Shown here piece after piece: positions 1-10,548 of a DNA stretch of 27,271 nucleotides (positions are counted from its first letter, which is position 1; every line of letters starts with the position of its first letter). Location of the stretch: positions 23,289 through 50,559 of the forward strand of contig NW_003139322.1 of NCBI RefSeq assembly GCF_000003605.2. Reading direction: 5' to 3'. Source of the DNA: Saccoglossus kowalevskii. Lineage: Eukaryota > Hemichordata > Enteropneusta > Harrimaniidae. The notes beneath the pieces are model-generated. The model made no database searches. It saw only the letters and a list, made by a program, of their open reading frames with translations, and was not told the DNA's origin. The position numbers were made by a program, and so were the translations under genes.

Positions 1-910
1 ATATTTTATAGTTAGGGAGATCACAAAATCAGCCATTAATATTACCTTCTCTGATTTAACCTTTTAGAAAAACGAAACAATCATTGTGTATATGTGTACA
101 TCGAAGGAAACATGCTTGCTTCAATGACAATTACATGTATTTTTCATCACTGGACTATAATTAGACCAGACTCAATAAAAAAATAATTTACCAAATTGGA
201 TTATAAAATGTGTCATATTTACCTATTGAAAAGATATCTGATTAAAAAAAACACCGACCACTAAGTGACGCATGCGATGCAATTTTATAAGAGTACTAAA
301 CAATAATACTTGCAATATTATAACTACCTCGCATTCCTATATGGCTATCTAAATCCTATAATAATTTACTGACATCGCATAAACGTGATTAAATACCTTT
401 GTATTTATCAACAGATGGTTCGTGAATATATAATGCACACTACCAAAACTAAAAGCAATTGAAAATAGTTATTATCGACAATCTATTCGCTATGTCAAGA
501 TGAAAATACGTTATTTTGGTATAATCGCATACATCGAATTTTTGATCTACAAGCAAACTAATGTGACTGTGCCATGCTTTAAGGTTATGTTAATTAGGAC
601 ACGCGTCGAATTAAAAAAAAAAAAACAATTGAAGCGCTTTACAAATTCATCCTCGTTTTCGTTTGCAATTTCGAGTATAACACACACAATTATTTATTGT
701 TAGAGTAATTCAATTGATGAATTTATATTTATTTATTGATTTTAAGCAAAACAGAAATAAATATTATCAGGCTATTTTGAATTTCTCTTATTACAAAAGT
801 ATGTGAATAATTATTATTCAGAAACAAAATCAAAATGAAAAACCAACATTTTCAAATATCAATTACTGTTTTGAAACACGGCCATTGATCCCATATCTTG
901 TACAATTATA
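1..910. other. AT-rich non-coding stretch
   Basis: No coding exon, RNA gene or recognisable transposon is visible on either strand. The longest open frame (500-703, plus) is low-complexity, has a poly-A/lysine run and no splice or family signal. If the minus-strand first exon at 1647-1408 is real, this stretch lies inside its first intron. Confidence 0.5.
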
Positions 911-1265
911 GTAAACTTGGGTGTTGGCAGTTCAGTATAGATATGCAACCAGTGTTTAAAATTGGGACATCGACCCCTTAACTTAAACAAGATTTATAGT
1001 ATAGGTGGGTGTAGGCAATTCAGTATGGATATGCAACCAGTGTGCAACATATCTACATTGATATATATTTTACCTTAACAAGTGCCATAGGGAACGTAGC
1101 TGATGGGATCTCAGTGTAGACATGCAACCAATGTGTAAAATTGGGACATCGACCCCTTAACTTAAACAAGATTTATAGTATACATGGGTGCAGGCAATTC
1201 AGTGTGGATATGCAACCAACGTGCAAAATATATGGACATCGACCCTTTAACTTAAAACAAGAACC
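911..1265. repeat. Four-copy tandem repeat, 88-91 bp unit
   Basis: The phrase ATATGCAACCA (or ACATGCAACCA) recurs at about 941, 1029, 1120 and 1208, giving periods of 88, 91 and 88 bp. Between these anchors, GGGACATCGACCC, TTAACTTAAACAAG and TTCAGTRTGGATATG also recur. The second unit is the most diverged in its second half (the GACATCGACCC part is degraded). The array starts about 140 bp past the donor of the minus-strand exon at 1647-1408, so it is probably intronic. It has no coding potential. Confidence 0.85.
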
Positions 1266-1407
1266 ATAGTATAAGCATGGGCGTATATTGCATTGAATAC
1301 AAAATGGCGAAACACGTGTTTTATGACCTCCAAGTATGCAGATGTGCGGACAAAAATGATAGTACCGTGATGGCCTTGATGTTCAGGTCCATTTCATCAT
1401 TATTTAC

Positions 1408-1647
1408 CCCTACAAGCTCCGTAGTCTCTATGCTAGGGTACTCATTGTTGCACAACCATGGCGAAATCTTACATTGAATCATCATTTTCTGATACCCATC
1501 CAAACTATCATAAGTGGCGTCGGCACGTCGAAAGGAGGTCGGCGGCTGATGGTTGCTCTTGTGAAATAAAATCATATTCACGATGAGAGACATAGTTAGA
1601 AGCGACGCAAATAAGTAACCAGTAAGATCAAGACAGGCGTTTTTCAT
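1408..1647 (-). CDS. Putative first coding exon of a type II membrane protein (fucosyltransferase-cluster type, gene A)
   Basis: This is an 80-codon open stretch starting MKNACLDLTGYLF. Residues 11-28 form one hydrophobic helix after a short N-terminal tail, as in Golgi type II glycosyltransferases. It is followed by a polar stem with a GYQKMMIQC...WLC patch. The frame runs into a donor-like GG|GTAAAT at 1407, which would end the exon in phase 0. The exon at 7174-6986 and the one at 23475-23837 share this plan of helix, Tyr-x(3-5)-Cys-x(5-8)-Cys and phase-0 donor. No catalytic domain is visible here and the second exon would lie left of the window. The paralogue assignment is inference from architecture and clustering, not from clear sequence identity. 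Confidence 0.5.
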
Positions 1648-1688
1648 CTTGTAAAACCAATATGGCGGAGCTCAATGCGTGAAATTTG

Positions 1689-1702
1689 GTGCCACCTAGT
1701 GT
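1689..1702 (-). promoter_or_regulatory. CTCF-like core motif upstream of the gene A first exon
   Basis: The minus strand reads ACACTAGGTGGCAC, which matches 13 of 14 positions of the published bilaterian/vertebrate CTCF consensus CCASYAGRKGGCRS. It lies about 40 bp upstream of the putative ATG at 1647. Binding is inferred only; a single motif match can be chance. Confidence 0.3.
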
Positions 1703-3700
1703 AGATTGTGTTGAAATTATGAATAGGCGAATCATGAAATAACAGGGTAGGTCAATCACACTATCATTCGCACACTTTCAAATCCTTTATCGGAGATCGT
1801 CAGTTTTGCTGGATAGCTACAGGAATACTTCAATACGCTGGAATGTCCACCCAGTTGCCACTTTTTTGAGTTAAAACGGTTAATCATCCAACAATCGTTG
1901 TTCGTTCCTAATTCATTAAATTAAGGTGCGCTGTTCGCTTTCGATGATAGTGTTTTCATAATCTGTAACATCTGCTAGTAATCCCCTACTATTCCTGTGT
2001 CATTTCAATATCGTGTATGCATGGTTACGTGGCTGTAATCTCTCAACACCGTTGTTTTGATTATTTCCCTACTAAGCCTGCTCTATACAGTATATATAAC
2101 GTATATAGTGGATATGTATTAAACATGAACAAGAGTATTTGTCATAGAGCACTCTCTATGTAAAAAATTGTGTGTTGATTTGGAGACACCGTGTGAAATG
2201 TAGATTATCGTGTTTTGGCTAATTCAATAAAAAATATTTTACCCGAACTGGTTTTGTAATTTTGCCCATTATGAAATCAACACAATTGCCGTCGGACTGG
2301 GGCTTAACGTGACGTATGAACCGCTTAGTTCGTGTACCCTTGGTTTTTATATTTTTAATTTTATTTTATATAACATTTATTAAAAATATATTAAAAATTT
2401 GTATTGTTTTTAGAATGTCCTCGTTTTTTCTAGTTTAATAGCCGCGTTGACCCTTAATGATAACCCCGTATACCGCCCTCACGATATACGACTAACTTTC
2501 TACTGAAAATAGTAATACGCCCTCAATTTCCTCAGTGTTGTAGTTTCACGTTTCAGACACGCAACACGCCCTCTATAGGTTGCTGACTTTTCGTGATACT
2601 ACTAATATACATACAAACAAAATACATATATTGAACTGATTGACGCTTGTTGTGAATATAGATACTAACACTACCGTGAGCCGAATCGGCGGAAGAAGGA
2701 CCAGTACTAGAATAGATTAGATATATAAAGGTTTCTGGAAAGGACTCCTTTTCCTAGCGTTCTGTCGACTTGGAATCCACCTTTTTATCAGAAATATATA
2801 ATATCCTTCTTTTTCAGAATCCATATGAAATCATATTTTTTGTGAGGAATAATAAGCCTGAGGAGTGAATACAAACTTTCAAAAATAACGGGGAACGGTG
2901 TAGACCAAGCTTTCAAGTAACGGGAAACTTTGTCATTCAAATATTTTAATGAGAACATGTGAAATATTATCACAGCCCAAAGAATATCATACTTTAATAA
3001 GGTGCAATATCTGAAATATGTTGTTCAAGTAACAAGCCCTTCAAACGATTTCATTGAAAAGAGTACAGAAAGAATCTGTGAATAAATATTAGATGATAAT
3101 GATTCGAAGTTTCGCAGACACAACATGACATGAACATTAAAAACGAGTTTATATCTGTACTCATCAACGACATATGGGAAAGTACACTACAGCTCAAATC
3201 AAAAAGTGCTTCTATTAGCAAATGATGACCAATGGCAGGGGGCTAGTGGCGTAAACCCGCGACCGGAACTGTAGCCACTGTCTACATCGTTGTTATTTTA
3301 TCTGTTTGTAGACATAGCCATGTTTTACAGGCAAATATGTCAGCGTTAGTATTTCATTCTCTTGCATATTCAAATTAGAAGTTGTGATAGGTCAAATACC
3401 GCCCTCTATTCCCCTAACTACCATTTACATAAAACATTAATTAAAGCACCGTTGTCGTCACAATGCGCATGCTCGAATTGTGTGTAAATAATTAACATGG
3501 TACGCGATGCACACGTGACCGCAGGGGACACAGCGCGATGGTATGACCATGGTGCTTTGCGAATACGAAAATGTTAGTTGAACTTACCCCAATGCATATA
3601 TGCATTACATTCTCGGGCCCGGGAGCCTGAGCAAACACCAAGGCAATTTCACCGTCTGGCAAACACAGCCGGTGAAAACGACGGTTGAAAACAACCGGTG
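1703..3700. other. Non-coding stretch between gene A and gene B fragments
   Basis: I searched the minus strand here for the missing C-terminal exons of the fucosyltransferase-like gene and found none. The 61-codon minus frame at 2973-2788 has no family signal. Features seen are three CGCCCTC motifs at 2474, 2518 and 2567, another at 3400, a perfect 14-bp palindrome ATGCATATATGCAT at 3593-3606, and three near-copies of CCGGTGAAAA just before 3705. Confidence 0.45.
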
Positions 3701-3704
3701 AAAA

Positions 3705-3889
3705 ATGTACTTTGGGCTAATTGTTGTGGCTCTCCTGATCAATGTGACAAAATTATCCCTACATGTACAACATGGTTGTTCAGGATTGTGTCACAGATGT
3801 TTTTTTCTGTTTTTTGACTTTAGCTATTTTCACCGATTCTTCGACCGGCGTCCCACAGCAGCTCCCATAAAGCCCATAGAAATACAAGG
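3705..3889 (+). CDS. Weak candidate first exon with signal-like N-terminus
   Basis: An ATG in AAAAATGT context opens a frame whose first ~20 residues (MYFGLIVVALLINVTKLSLH) look like a signal peptide or anchor. It is followed by a Cys/Phe-rich stretch and a Pro-rich tail ending at a possible donor (CAAG|GTACAG, phase 1). No family is recognised, no downstream exon was found, and hydrophobic frames are common in T-rich DNA, so this may be spurious. It is on the opposite strand to the neighbouring fucosyltransferase-like exons. Confidence 0.18.
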
Positions 3890-4415
3890 TACAGCGGTGC
3901 GCGTCTTAGCAACATAGAACGTTTTGTAACGCAGCTCCGCTCGAGAGTACCGTATATATAAATTTGCGTTAGCTATAAATTTCGTGAATTTCATTGCTTT
4001 TTTCGGATTATTTCAAAAACCTGTTTTTAAAAAGTGTACAGCAGGGTGTTAACCAGCCCAGGAATTCGCTAGTAGCTAACAAACTTGATGAATCACTATT
4101 CTGTGGCAATGCATTTTGTTTTCAAACCCAGGAGTACCCAGAAGCTGTCACATCTCGAAATTGTTTTCTGTGACATAGGATGGAATGAAAATCATTTTAA
4201 AAATAGCATGGAATGAAAAGATATGATACTATTATTGATATATATATTATTTTTAAAATGTTACTTAAATCATAAGTGCGATCTTAATATTTCGTTATAT
4301 GTAATGGGAGGTCCAAAAAACGTACTTTTCAATAATTTTTATGAACCGTAGAACGTGGGGTTGTGGTTGTCATAGTAACATGTGGTTTCTATGTGGTTTA
4401 TATTGACCTACTTAC

Positions 4416-5074
4416 ACTTCGCCTGTCCTGTTCCGCCAGTGAAGGGCAGCAAACCGATGTCCATTACAAATGTAACTCATTGCATTGCTTCCGATGTCCC
4501 TGATAAAGCCTGTCCGTCGCAGGTGAAAATCAGACAAATCTGTGATTGTACGACTCTGTATTGGAGACGGGTTTTGAACAATTCCATCATTAATATAAAA
4601 CATAACACATTTATCCTGATCGTCCGGCGTTTTCTGGCCCTGGCTTGTCTCGTCTGGGTCTGGAATGACTATATCAAAAATGTTCTTCACTAAGGCCCTA
4701 AGCTGCTCAAGTTCTGTTTTGAAGTAGGTGTTGTTGAAATCAATATCTTGCGGCCACATCACCGTAATACTCTCATTCTTACACGCGTCTTTATATTCCG
4801 TCACTGTCGCTACAGGCATTAATTTCCTGAGATGATCGACGTCGAACGTCTCTTGAAACAAGCGTTCAGAATCAATCTCAAAACGTCCGTATTTAAAAAA
4901 AGAGCTCGTCACTAGAGTTCTGTTTTCCAACAATGCCACCTTCAAGGCCGCTTTGATACCCTGGTATTGGAAGCTTGGGCCATTCTTCGTCTGTATTGGG
5001 AACAGATACCTTGGCATCGTCATTGGAGCTTGCGATCGGATTGTTCTATGTGACAGATATCCGTCTGTCAACTC
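4416..5074 (-). CDS. GDP-fucose O-fucosyltransferase-like protein, exon 2 (gene B)
   Basis: This is a 659-nt exon bounded by a good acceptor (TTTTACAG|GAG, phase 0) and a consensus donor (GT|GTAAGT, phase 2). The 219 complete codons contain R22-YLFP, then QGIKAALKVALLENRTLV (residues 38-55), and an H212-W-R-N motif near the end. In the O-fucosyltransferase family (POFUT-like, GT65/GT68 fold) the YL opening and NRTLV line the first Rossmann half. The H-x-R arginine contacts GDP-fucose. The expected product is a lumenal Golgi/ER enzyme that adds fucose to glycoprotein acceptors. Potential N-glycosylation sites include NRT, NES and NNT. Its phase matches the anchor exon at 7174-6986, 1.9 kb upstream. 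The C-terminal half of the domain is missing from this exon, and no further exon was found to the left. Family membership is strong; substrate and exact subfamily are unknown. Confidence 0.85.
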
Positions 5075-6985
5075 CTGTAAAATATTGAAATTGGAGATTT
5101 GTACGTGTTATGTTGTATGCAAGTGACATTTTTGTACACGGAAGGCCGTCGTGGGGGAGGTTAACACTACTGGAAAGGGGCTCCCTTGTATTCATACCTC
5201 GGATACTAGTAAAACGCTACGTAAACTACAATATATATGAATGTATACGAAAATATTACGTCATATATTTGAATAATATGCAGTACAACGCAGAATCGTC
5301 ACAGCCGACATTATACAAAAAGACAATTACAATAAATTCACAGTCACTGGAGGGGTGAAAATAGCCAGTTTATTCACAACGATGCAACAACCCCCGCATT
5401 AAAATGAGAACTAATATTTGACGAATAGTCACAAACTCACTAAATGCTGTATATCTGCCAACAATTTAACAGTCAACGTTGTTATAACACTAGATGAAGA
5501 AAAAGAGAGGATTGACATCCTGCGACCGCTAAAACATACCAACCATAAATTTGACCCAAAATGTATTTTGAGCGAATAGTGCTAGATACACCCATTAACG
5601 AAACACATACTCTTTTTATATAGCATCGCAAAATTGGAGACGGTATTCGTTTAATAGAGGGCGTTAACTATTTCCATAAACTTGATTTATCTGTTAGCTG
5701 TTAGCTGTAGATTTCCGCGAAGTATTTGACAGTGTGGGATGAGTTTGTGTATTTCCTGCACTCAAAATCATTTAATTGTGGTTCTTTGCTGCTGCAATTA
5801 ATTCAGTCTTAGACTGGTCAATCCTATGAATTGTGTTATTAATGGGGGGAGGGACAAAAACATAATACATATTAATATGGGCCAGACAGGATGATCATAT
5901 TTCACCTTATTTGTTTATATTATATGTACAGATACTTCGGATTTCTAACAAACCTAACAGCTCTATCCAGTCCCATCCTCGTGACATAACTAAATGTTAG
6001 ATGGGTGCTTGGTTGCAACACTCTTGTAACATATGGATATTTTTCACAATTAGTCAAGGCTCGCCATAAATTGTGACAAATCGGAAGCAATTCGGTTGGG
6101 AAGGTGGGGGATTCGTGGAGATATTCCGTTAGTGGTATCATGCCAAATTCACCAATTAAAATAATTTCTAGTACAACAAAAATAAATCACGTGACTATAA
6201 TTGTTCTGGATTATTAGACTCGGTCAAGTTCATACTGAATTTCTCACTATAACTAATACAATTCAGAATACTTTCATTATGTATATACGTCTATCAATAT
6301 CGAACCAACACACATTAACAAATATTTATATTTACTGTATAATCGTACGTAACATGCGCACATTTTGTGAAATATAATTGGTTTATTGTGAGCACAATTG
6401 CAGTAAATATAGTGCAACAGCTGGCAAGTTAGTGTGGACGTAACCAATGATAACGATATTAGAATGTACATGCATTGTACATTTCTTTCGTATAGACAAA
6501 TAATTTGTTTCATTTGTTTACTCTTTTCACAGTCCAAATAAAACGCACATAAGCGATTACTTGTCTACAGGTGCTTAAGTTAATAACACATTTAGGTACA
6601 AACAGAAATGTAATCGACAATGACAGTTGAAAAAGACTAATTTAGTCCGAGTATTATAGCAGATGTAATATCCGATATTTTGCTTCCAAACAACATACTG
6701 CACTCAGGGACGTTTTTTTTTTCGATTAATCCACTATTTCCACCATATTTCCGTATACAAAGGATTTAAAGCTTTCATCCATAAAAAAAAAAACGTTTTA
6801 TTTCGCCCATAATACAGTAATCCATCGGATTGCTGGTGTCATATGTGACACAAATACGCCTGGGAGGTAAAATAATGTTACCCGACCCTACAGTTTTTAA
6901 CATTTACCATCATGTTATATTGTGGCAAATACCCCAAACATACGTTGCGATAATATTTACAGTGTCAATATTTAAATTGTCCTAC
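5075..6985 (-). other. Probable intron 1 of gene B
   Basis: This lies between the phase-0 donor AAG|GTAGG at 6985 and the phase-0 acceptor at 5075. No convincing extra exon is present. A minus frame at 6141-5920 looks protein-like but lacks a good acceptor, and its nearest donor would be phase 2, incompatible with the next exon. The stretch from about 6795 up to exon 1 belongs to the inverted duplication described separately. A TAGAGGGCG motif sits at 5655. Confidence 0.5.
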
Positions 6986-7330
6986 CTTATTTGGTTGATG
7001 CCTTGCACAGCGGAAACCACGACTCTCCAAAACGTTGCATCTGAGTTCACCATATCCATTTCGTGGTGGTATAGGCCCAGTTAGCCCGAGTAAACGACCC
7101 AAAATAAACAACCACGATATTAGGCACAGCCCTAGCCACATAGAAAGAATTATAAACACCTGCCGCATGTCCATGCCAGAGCAGTGACGTTGATCAAATG
7201 AGACGAATACGATTCACCGAATAAAAATTCTGGCAATAAGTTACGGAGTAATATACGGCCACTTGGCTTAATATGTTCGTTTACAAATGCGCCCTGAAAT
7301 CGATCTGACGAAAAATTTTGTACACTATAA
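6795..7330 (-). repeat. Inverted segmental duplication, intact arm
   Basis: Read on the minus strand, this segment (5' flank, exon 1, start of intron 1 of gene B) aligns with plus-strand 11085-11615. Shared stretches include CAGATCGAT, TTACTCCGTAACTTA, GGACATGCG, the exon body, the splice donor, GGTATTTGCCACAATA in the intron, and ACATATGACA-CAGCAA followed by TATGGGCGAAA. The arms are diverged, with small indels, so the duplication is old. Ends are approximate. Confidence 0.85.
6986..7174 (-). CDS. First coding exon of gene B, signal-anchor
   Basis: The exon has 63 codons beginning MDMRQVFIIL, with an ATGG start context. Residues 5-30 form a hydrophobic helix, then comes a stem GPIPPRNGYGELRCNVLESR and a second Cys (GFRCARHQPNK). 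The frame ends exactly at an AAG|GTAGG donor in phase 0, matching the phase-0 acceptor of the fucosyltransferase-like exon at 5074. Joined, they give a type II protein with a short tail, one anchor and a lumenal enzyme domain, the usual Golgi layout. A decayed inverted copy at 11234-11427 keeps the donor and most of the stem. The link to exon 2 is inferred from phase, strand and spacing; cDNA is needed to prove it. Confidence 0.65.
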
Positions 7331-8090
7331 CAACACTGTTTTGTTTTTTTTGAAAAAGACTGTGGTAATCAGTGTGCAAATAGTAATTCAAATTCAAGTG
7401 TTGAATTTGTAGATATTTAAAGCGAGAAATCAAATTCAGTTGTTATTCACCCGTGCAACAATGGAGTCTGTAATGATTGAAACAAGCTGTGCGTCAGCTG
7501 GATCTAAAAGCAAAACTCGAGAAAATAATAGTTCTTTTTTTAATGTCGCAAATGTAAATATATATTTAATATTTGTCGTAAAAACATTGTTAATATCCAT
7601 AATTGATAATACAACCAACGAAGCCAATTAACTACAACGGGTGACGTAATCCTGCCAGAGACGTGCGATGCTGTGATTGTGGCATAATGGTCGGTATGGA
7701 GAATATTGAACTGTGATGTCACACACTTCGAGCACATCAGTGTGATAGTTACCCCGTAGCGACCAACGCGATTAATCTGAGTGTAGTGTTTGAACAAAAA
7801 AAAACATGAGTAATATAGTCATTAATATTACATGTACATTCATACGCCATCTACGCTCGTTTGTATACGTAATGCCCCGTGTATACCAGACAGAATAGTG
7901 GTTTAATTTATTCAAATATTCAATATCAAGGCCCGGAAATGGATTTGTTTTTGTTATTAATTAATTATCTCACGTATAGATATGTGATTGAGAAAAAGAC
8001 TATGCCGGTTTTAATCATCATATTAAATCTGCTAAGTGAGGAAATGTTTCCTTGTTTTTACGTTAAACACAAGTTCGCCTTATTTATGTG
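7331..8090. other. Non-coding stretch between gene B exon 1 and satellite
   Basis: This is probably the distal promoter of gene B, read on the minus strand. The short overlapping frames seen on both strands have no family or splice signals. From about 8050 degenerate units of the 33-bp satellite are already visible (for example TTTTTACGTTAAACACAAGTT). A TAGATGGCG-type motif (minus strand) occurs near 7850. Confidence 0.4.
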
Positions 8091-8135
8091 TTACGCCATA
8101 GACCTTAGAATGAGATTTTAAGGTCTATGGTTACG
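8091..8135. mobile_element. 35-bp perfect-arm hairpin flanked by a 5-bp direct repeat
   Basis: Positions 8096-8107 read CCATAGACCTTA and 8119-8130 read its exact reverse complement TAAGGTCTATGG, with an 11-nt loop. TTACG stands immediately on both sides (8091-8095 and 8131-8135). Removing the hairpin and one TTACG would rejoin a satellite-like unit (GTGTTACG...). This looks like a tiny palindromic insertion with target-site duplication. No protein is encoded and no family is recognised. Confidence 0.55.
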
Positions 8136-9395
8136 CAAATCACACATGATTTCACGTGCTTCATGTTTTACGTTACACACGCGTTCACGTGATTCATGTT
8201 TTACGTTACACACGCGTTCACGTGATTCATGTTTTACGTTACACGCGCGTTCACGTGATTTATGTGTTACGTTACACACGCGTTCACGTGATTTATGTGT
8301 TACGTTACACACGCGTTCACATGATTCATGTTTTACGTTACACACGCGTTCACATAATTCATGTGTTACGTTACACACGCGTTCATGTGATTCATGTTTT
8401 ACGTTACACACACGTTCACGTGATTCATGTGTAACGTTAAGCACGCGTTCACGTGATTCAGGTGTTACGTTACACGCGCGTTCACGTGATTTATGTGTTA
8501 CGTTACATACGCGTTCACGTCATTTATGTGTTACGTTACACACGCGTTCACATGGTTCATGTTTTACGTTACACACGAGTCCACGTGATTCATGTGAAAC
8601 GTTACACAAGCGTTCACGTGAAACGTTACACACGCGTTTACATGATTTATGTGTTAAGTTACACACGCGTTCACATGAATCATGTGTTACGTTAAGCACT
8701 CGTTTACATGATTCATGTTTTAAGTTACACACGCGTTCAGGTGATTTATGTGTTACGTTAAGCACGCATTCACGTGATTTATGTGTTACGTTACACATGC
8801 GTTCACGTGATTCGTGTGTTACGTTACACACGCGTTCACGTGATTCGTGTGTTACGTTACGCATGCGTTCACGTGATTTATGTGTTACGTTACACACGCG
8901 TTCACGTGATTTATGTGTTACGTTACACACGCGTTCACGTGATTCGTGTGTTACGTTACACACGCGTTCACGTGATTCGTGTGTTACGTTACGCACGCGT
9001 TCAGGTGATTTATGTGTTACGTTAAGCACGCGTTCAAGTGATTCATGTGTTACGTTACACACGCGTTCACGTGATTCGTGTGTTACGTTACGCACGCGTT
9101 CACGTGATTTATGTGTTACGTTACACACACGTTCACGTGATTCATGTGTAACGTTAAGCACGCGTTCACTGATTCATGTGTTACGTTACACACGCGTTCA
9201 CGTGATTCGTGTGTTACGTTACACACGCGTTCACGTTATTTATGTTTTACGTTACACACGCGTTCACGTGTTTTATATGTTACGTTACACACGTGTTCAC
9301 GTGATTTAATGTTTTACGTTACACAAGCGTTCACGTGATTCATGTGTTACGTTACACACGCGTTCGCGTGATTCATGTTTTACATTATGTACATG
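8136..9395. repeat. 33-bp minisatellite, about 38 units
   Basis: The unit is close to TTCACGTGATTCATGTGTTA followed by CGTTACACACGCG, strictly 33 bp in most copies. Recurrent variants are TTTATG, TTCGTG, GTTTTACG and GTTAAGC. A few units carry indels, such as a 24-bp unit near 8615-8638, a 1-bp loss near 9169 and a 1-bp gain near 9308. Because 33 is a multiple of three and the unit avoids stops in several frames, long open frames appear on both strands, all with 11-residue periods. I treat these as by-products and not genes. Each canonical unit has a CACGTG E-box-like palindrome, an ACGCGT palindrome and four CpGs. Degenerate units continue on both flanks, to about 8050 and 9480. Confidence 0.95.
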
Positions 9396-9480
9396 TTCTT
9401 ATAAGTTATGTTCAGTATGTAACATCCAATCACGTGATTCAATTGTTACATTGAGAAAAAGTTTACGTGACACCTACACA

Positions 9481-10218
9481 CGTCACATGAATGACATCAT
9501 AAAATAAAAAAAACTCTTAATTAATTAACCAATAAGATTGTATTATGACATTGTGGGTCACAAAATAGTTTCTAAAAACACTAGTTTGGTCTGTGATCGT
9601 ATCTATTTATGAGAAACTTATTATGTCATAGGTGGCCGGGGCAATAAGGTATAAACAGTTTTGCACAAGCGCGAATAACAGAGATAAAGATAAAAGTTCT
9701 ACAAAAAGTAAAAATATTAACATTAAAAATGTCCCAGTAATGAATAAATAATAAATCAAACTGTCTGTCAATTAATGTTTAAACTATAGGACATTTTGGA
9801 GCTTTTGTGTTTGTGATATGTTTCAGAGAGTTAAGTAGCGAGTTCCGATGAGTGATTGCTACGTATTTAAGGCAACGTTTACTAAAAGTCAATTTTATTT
9901 CTGGAAGAAGCCGTCATTTGTTAGTAAATTGGCGAGTATGATAGTTATAATAGTAAAACTAATGTTATAGTTTTTTAGGCTCTAGATATGATCTCAGGTG
10001 TCAAAGCCAATACTAATATGATAAAAGAATAGTGACCTGTATAGTAATAAGAGTATATGCCTAAAGATATAGTGCCGTAGATAAGAAATAATTATACCTA
10101 ATTTGGGGGATTTTTTTTTTATTTTTTCCACGGAAATATCGAAATTATAAGGCGAAATTTCGAGAAATTTCTCTTTTTGTTACGCTTTGAATTTGACCCT
10201 AATGGGCGTCCGTATTTT
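9481..10218. other. Non-coding spacer beside the minisatellite
   Basis: No gene is seen. The sequence is AT-rich with scattered short A/T runs. It lies in the centre of the inverted duplication, between the two satellite arms. Confidence 0.45.
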
Positions 10219-10548
10219 TCAAAAGGGTTTTCCAATTAAAGATACTTGACGACGGACACGCTTAAATTGCTGATCGAACATTCCATTTATAATATCAGTT
10301 GATGCCCAGACTGCCCTCAACGGCAACTGATTCTTGGGGCGCGGGGCGGTAGGATAAGAACACACAATTTTATTTTGGGATATTACTAGTAGGTTTTGCA
10401 CTGTATCTTTCACATATACTTTGCATATTTGTCGTGGCGTCTTCTCTTTGCTGTTTATGTTATTTCCTGTGCCTCTGATTGTGAAACGATGTTGATGAGA
10501 TGTCGTTCTTGTTGGAGTTTTGTGGCCATACAGTGTGTGTTCACGATT
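10219..10548 (-). pseudogene. Unidentified coding-like remnant
   Basis: A 109-codon frame runs from just after a TGA at 10551-10549 to a TGA at 10221-10219. It has balanced composition: EHTLYGHKTPTRTTSHQHRF early, then KEKTPRQICKVYVKDTVQ, and SYPTAPRPKNQLPLRAVW later. The basic stretch before a Cys, with a second Cys about 20 residues on, loosely recalls the zinc-ribbon tail of piggyBac-type transposases, but the full Cys pattern is absent. No start codon, splice sites or clear homologue is visible. It may be a transposon fragment or a diverged host exon. It lies in the spacer between the two satellite arms. Confidence 0.3.

Noticed and set aside
3586-3690. Minus-strand frame ending DGEIALVFAQAPGPENVM at a GTAAGT donor near 3585.
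   Set aside because: It overlaps palindromes and CCGGTGAAAA repeats, has no clear acceptor and does not look like the missing fucosyltransferase C-terminus.
4382-4693. Plus-strand 103-codon frame.
   Set aside because: It is antisense to the well-supported fucosyltransferase-like exon.
5920-6141. Minus-strand protein-like frame in intron 1 of gene B.
   Set aside because: There is no polypyrimidine tract or acceptor upstream, and the only donor (AA|GTATCT) is phase 2, incompatible with the phase-0 exons on either side.
7443-7649. Possible MITE with inverted ends TCACCCGT (7447) and ACGGGTGA (7637).
   Set aside because: The perfect arms are only 8 bp, with no clear target-site duplication, so chance is likely.
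8118-9338. Long open frames of up to 387 codons on both strands with 11-residue repeats (HTRSRDSCVTL; NVTHESRERVC).
   Set aside because: They are by-products of a 33-bp minisatellite whose unit lacks stops in several frames. Indels shift between frames and there is no coding signal outside the repeat.
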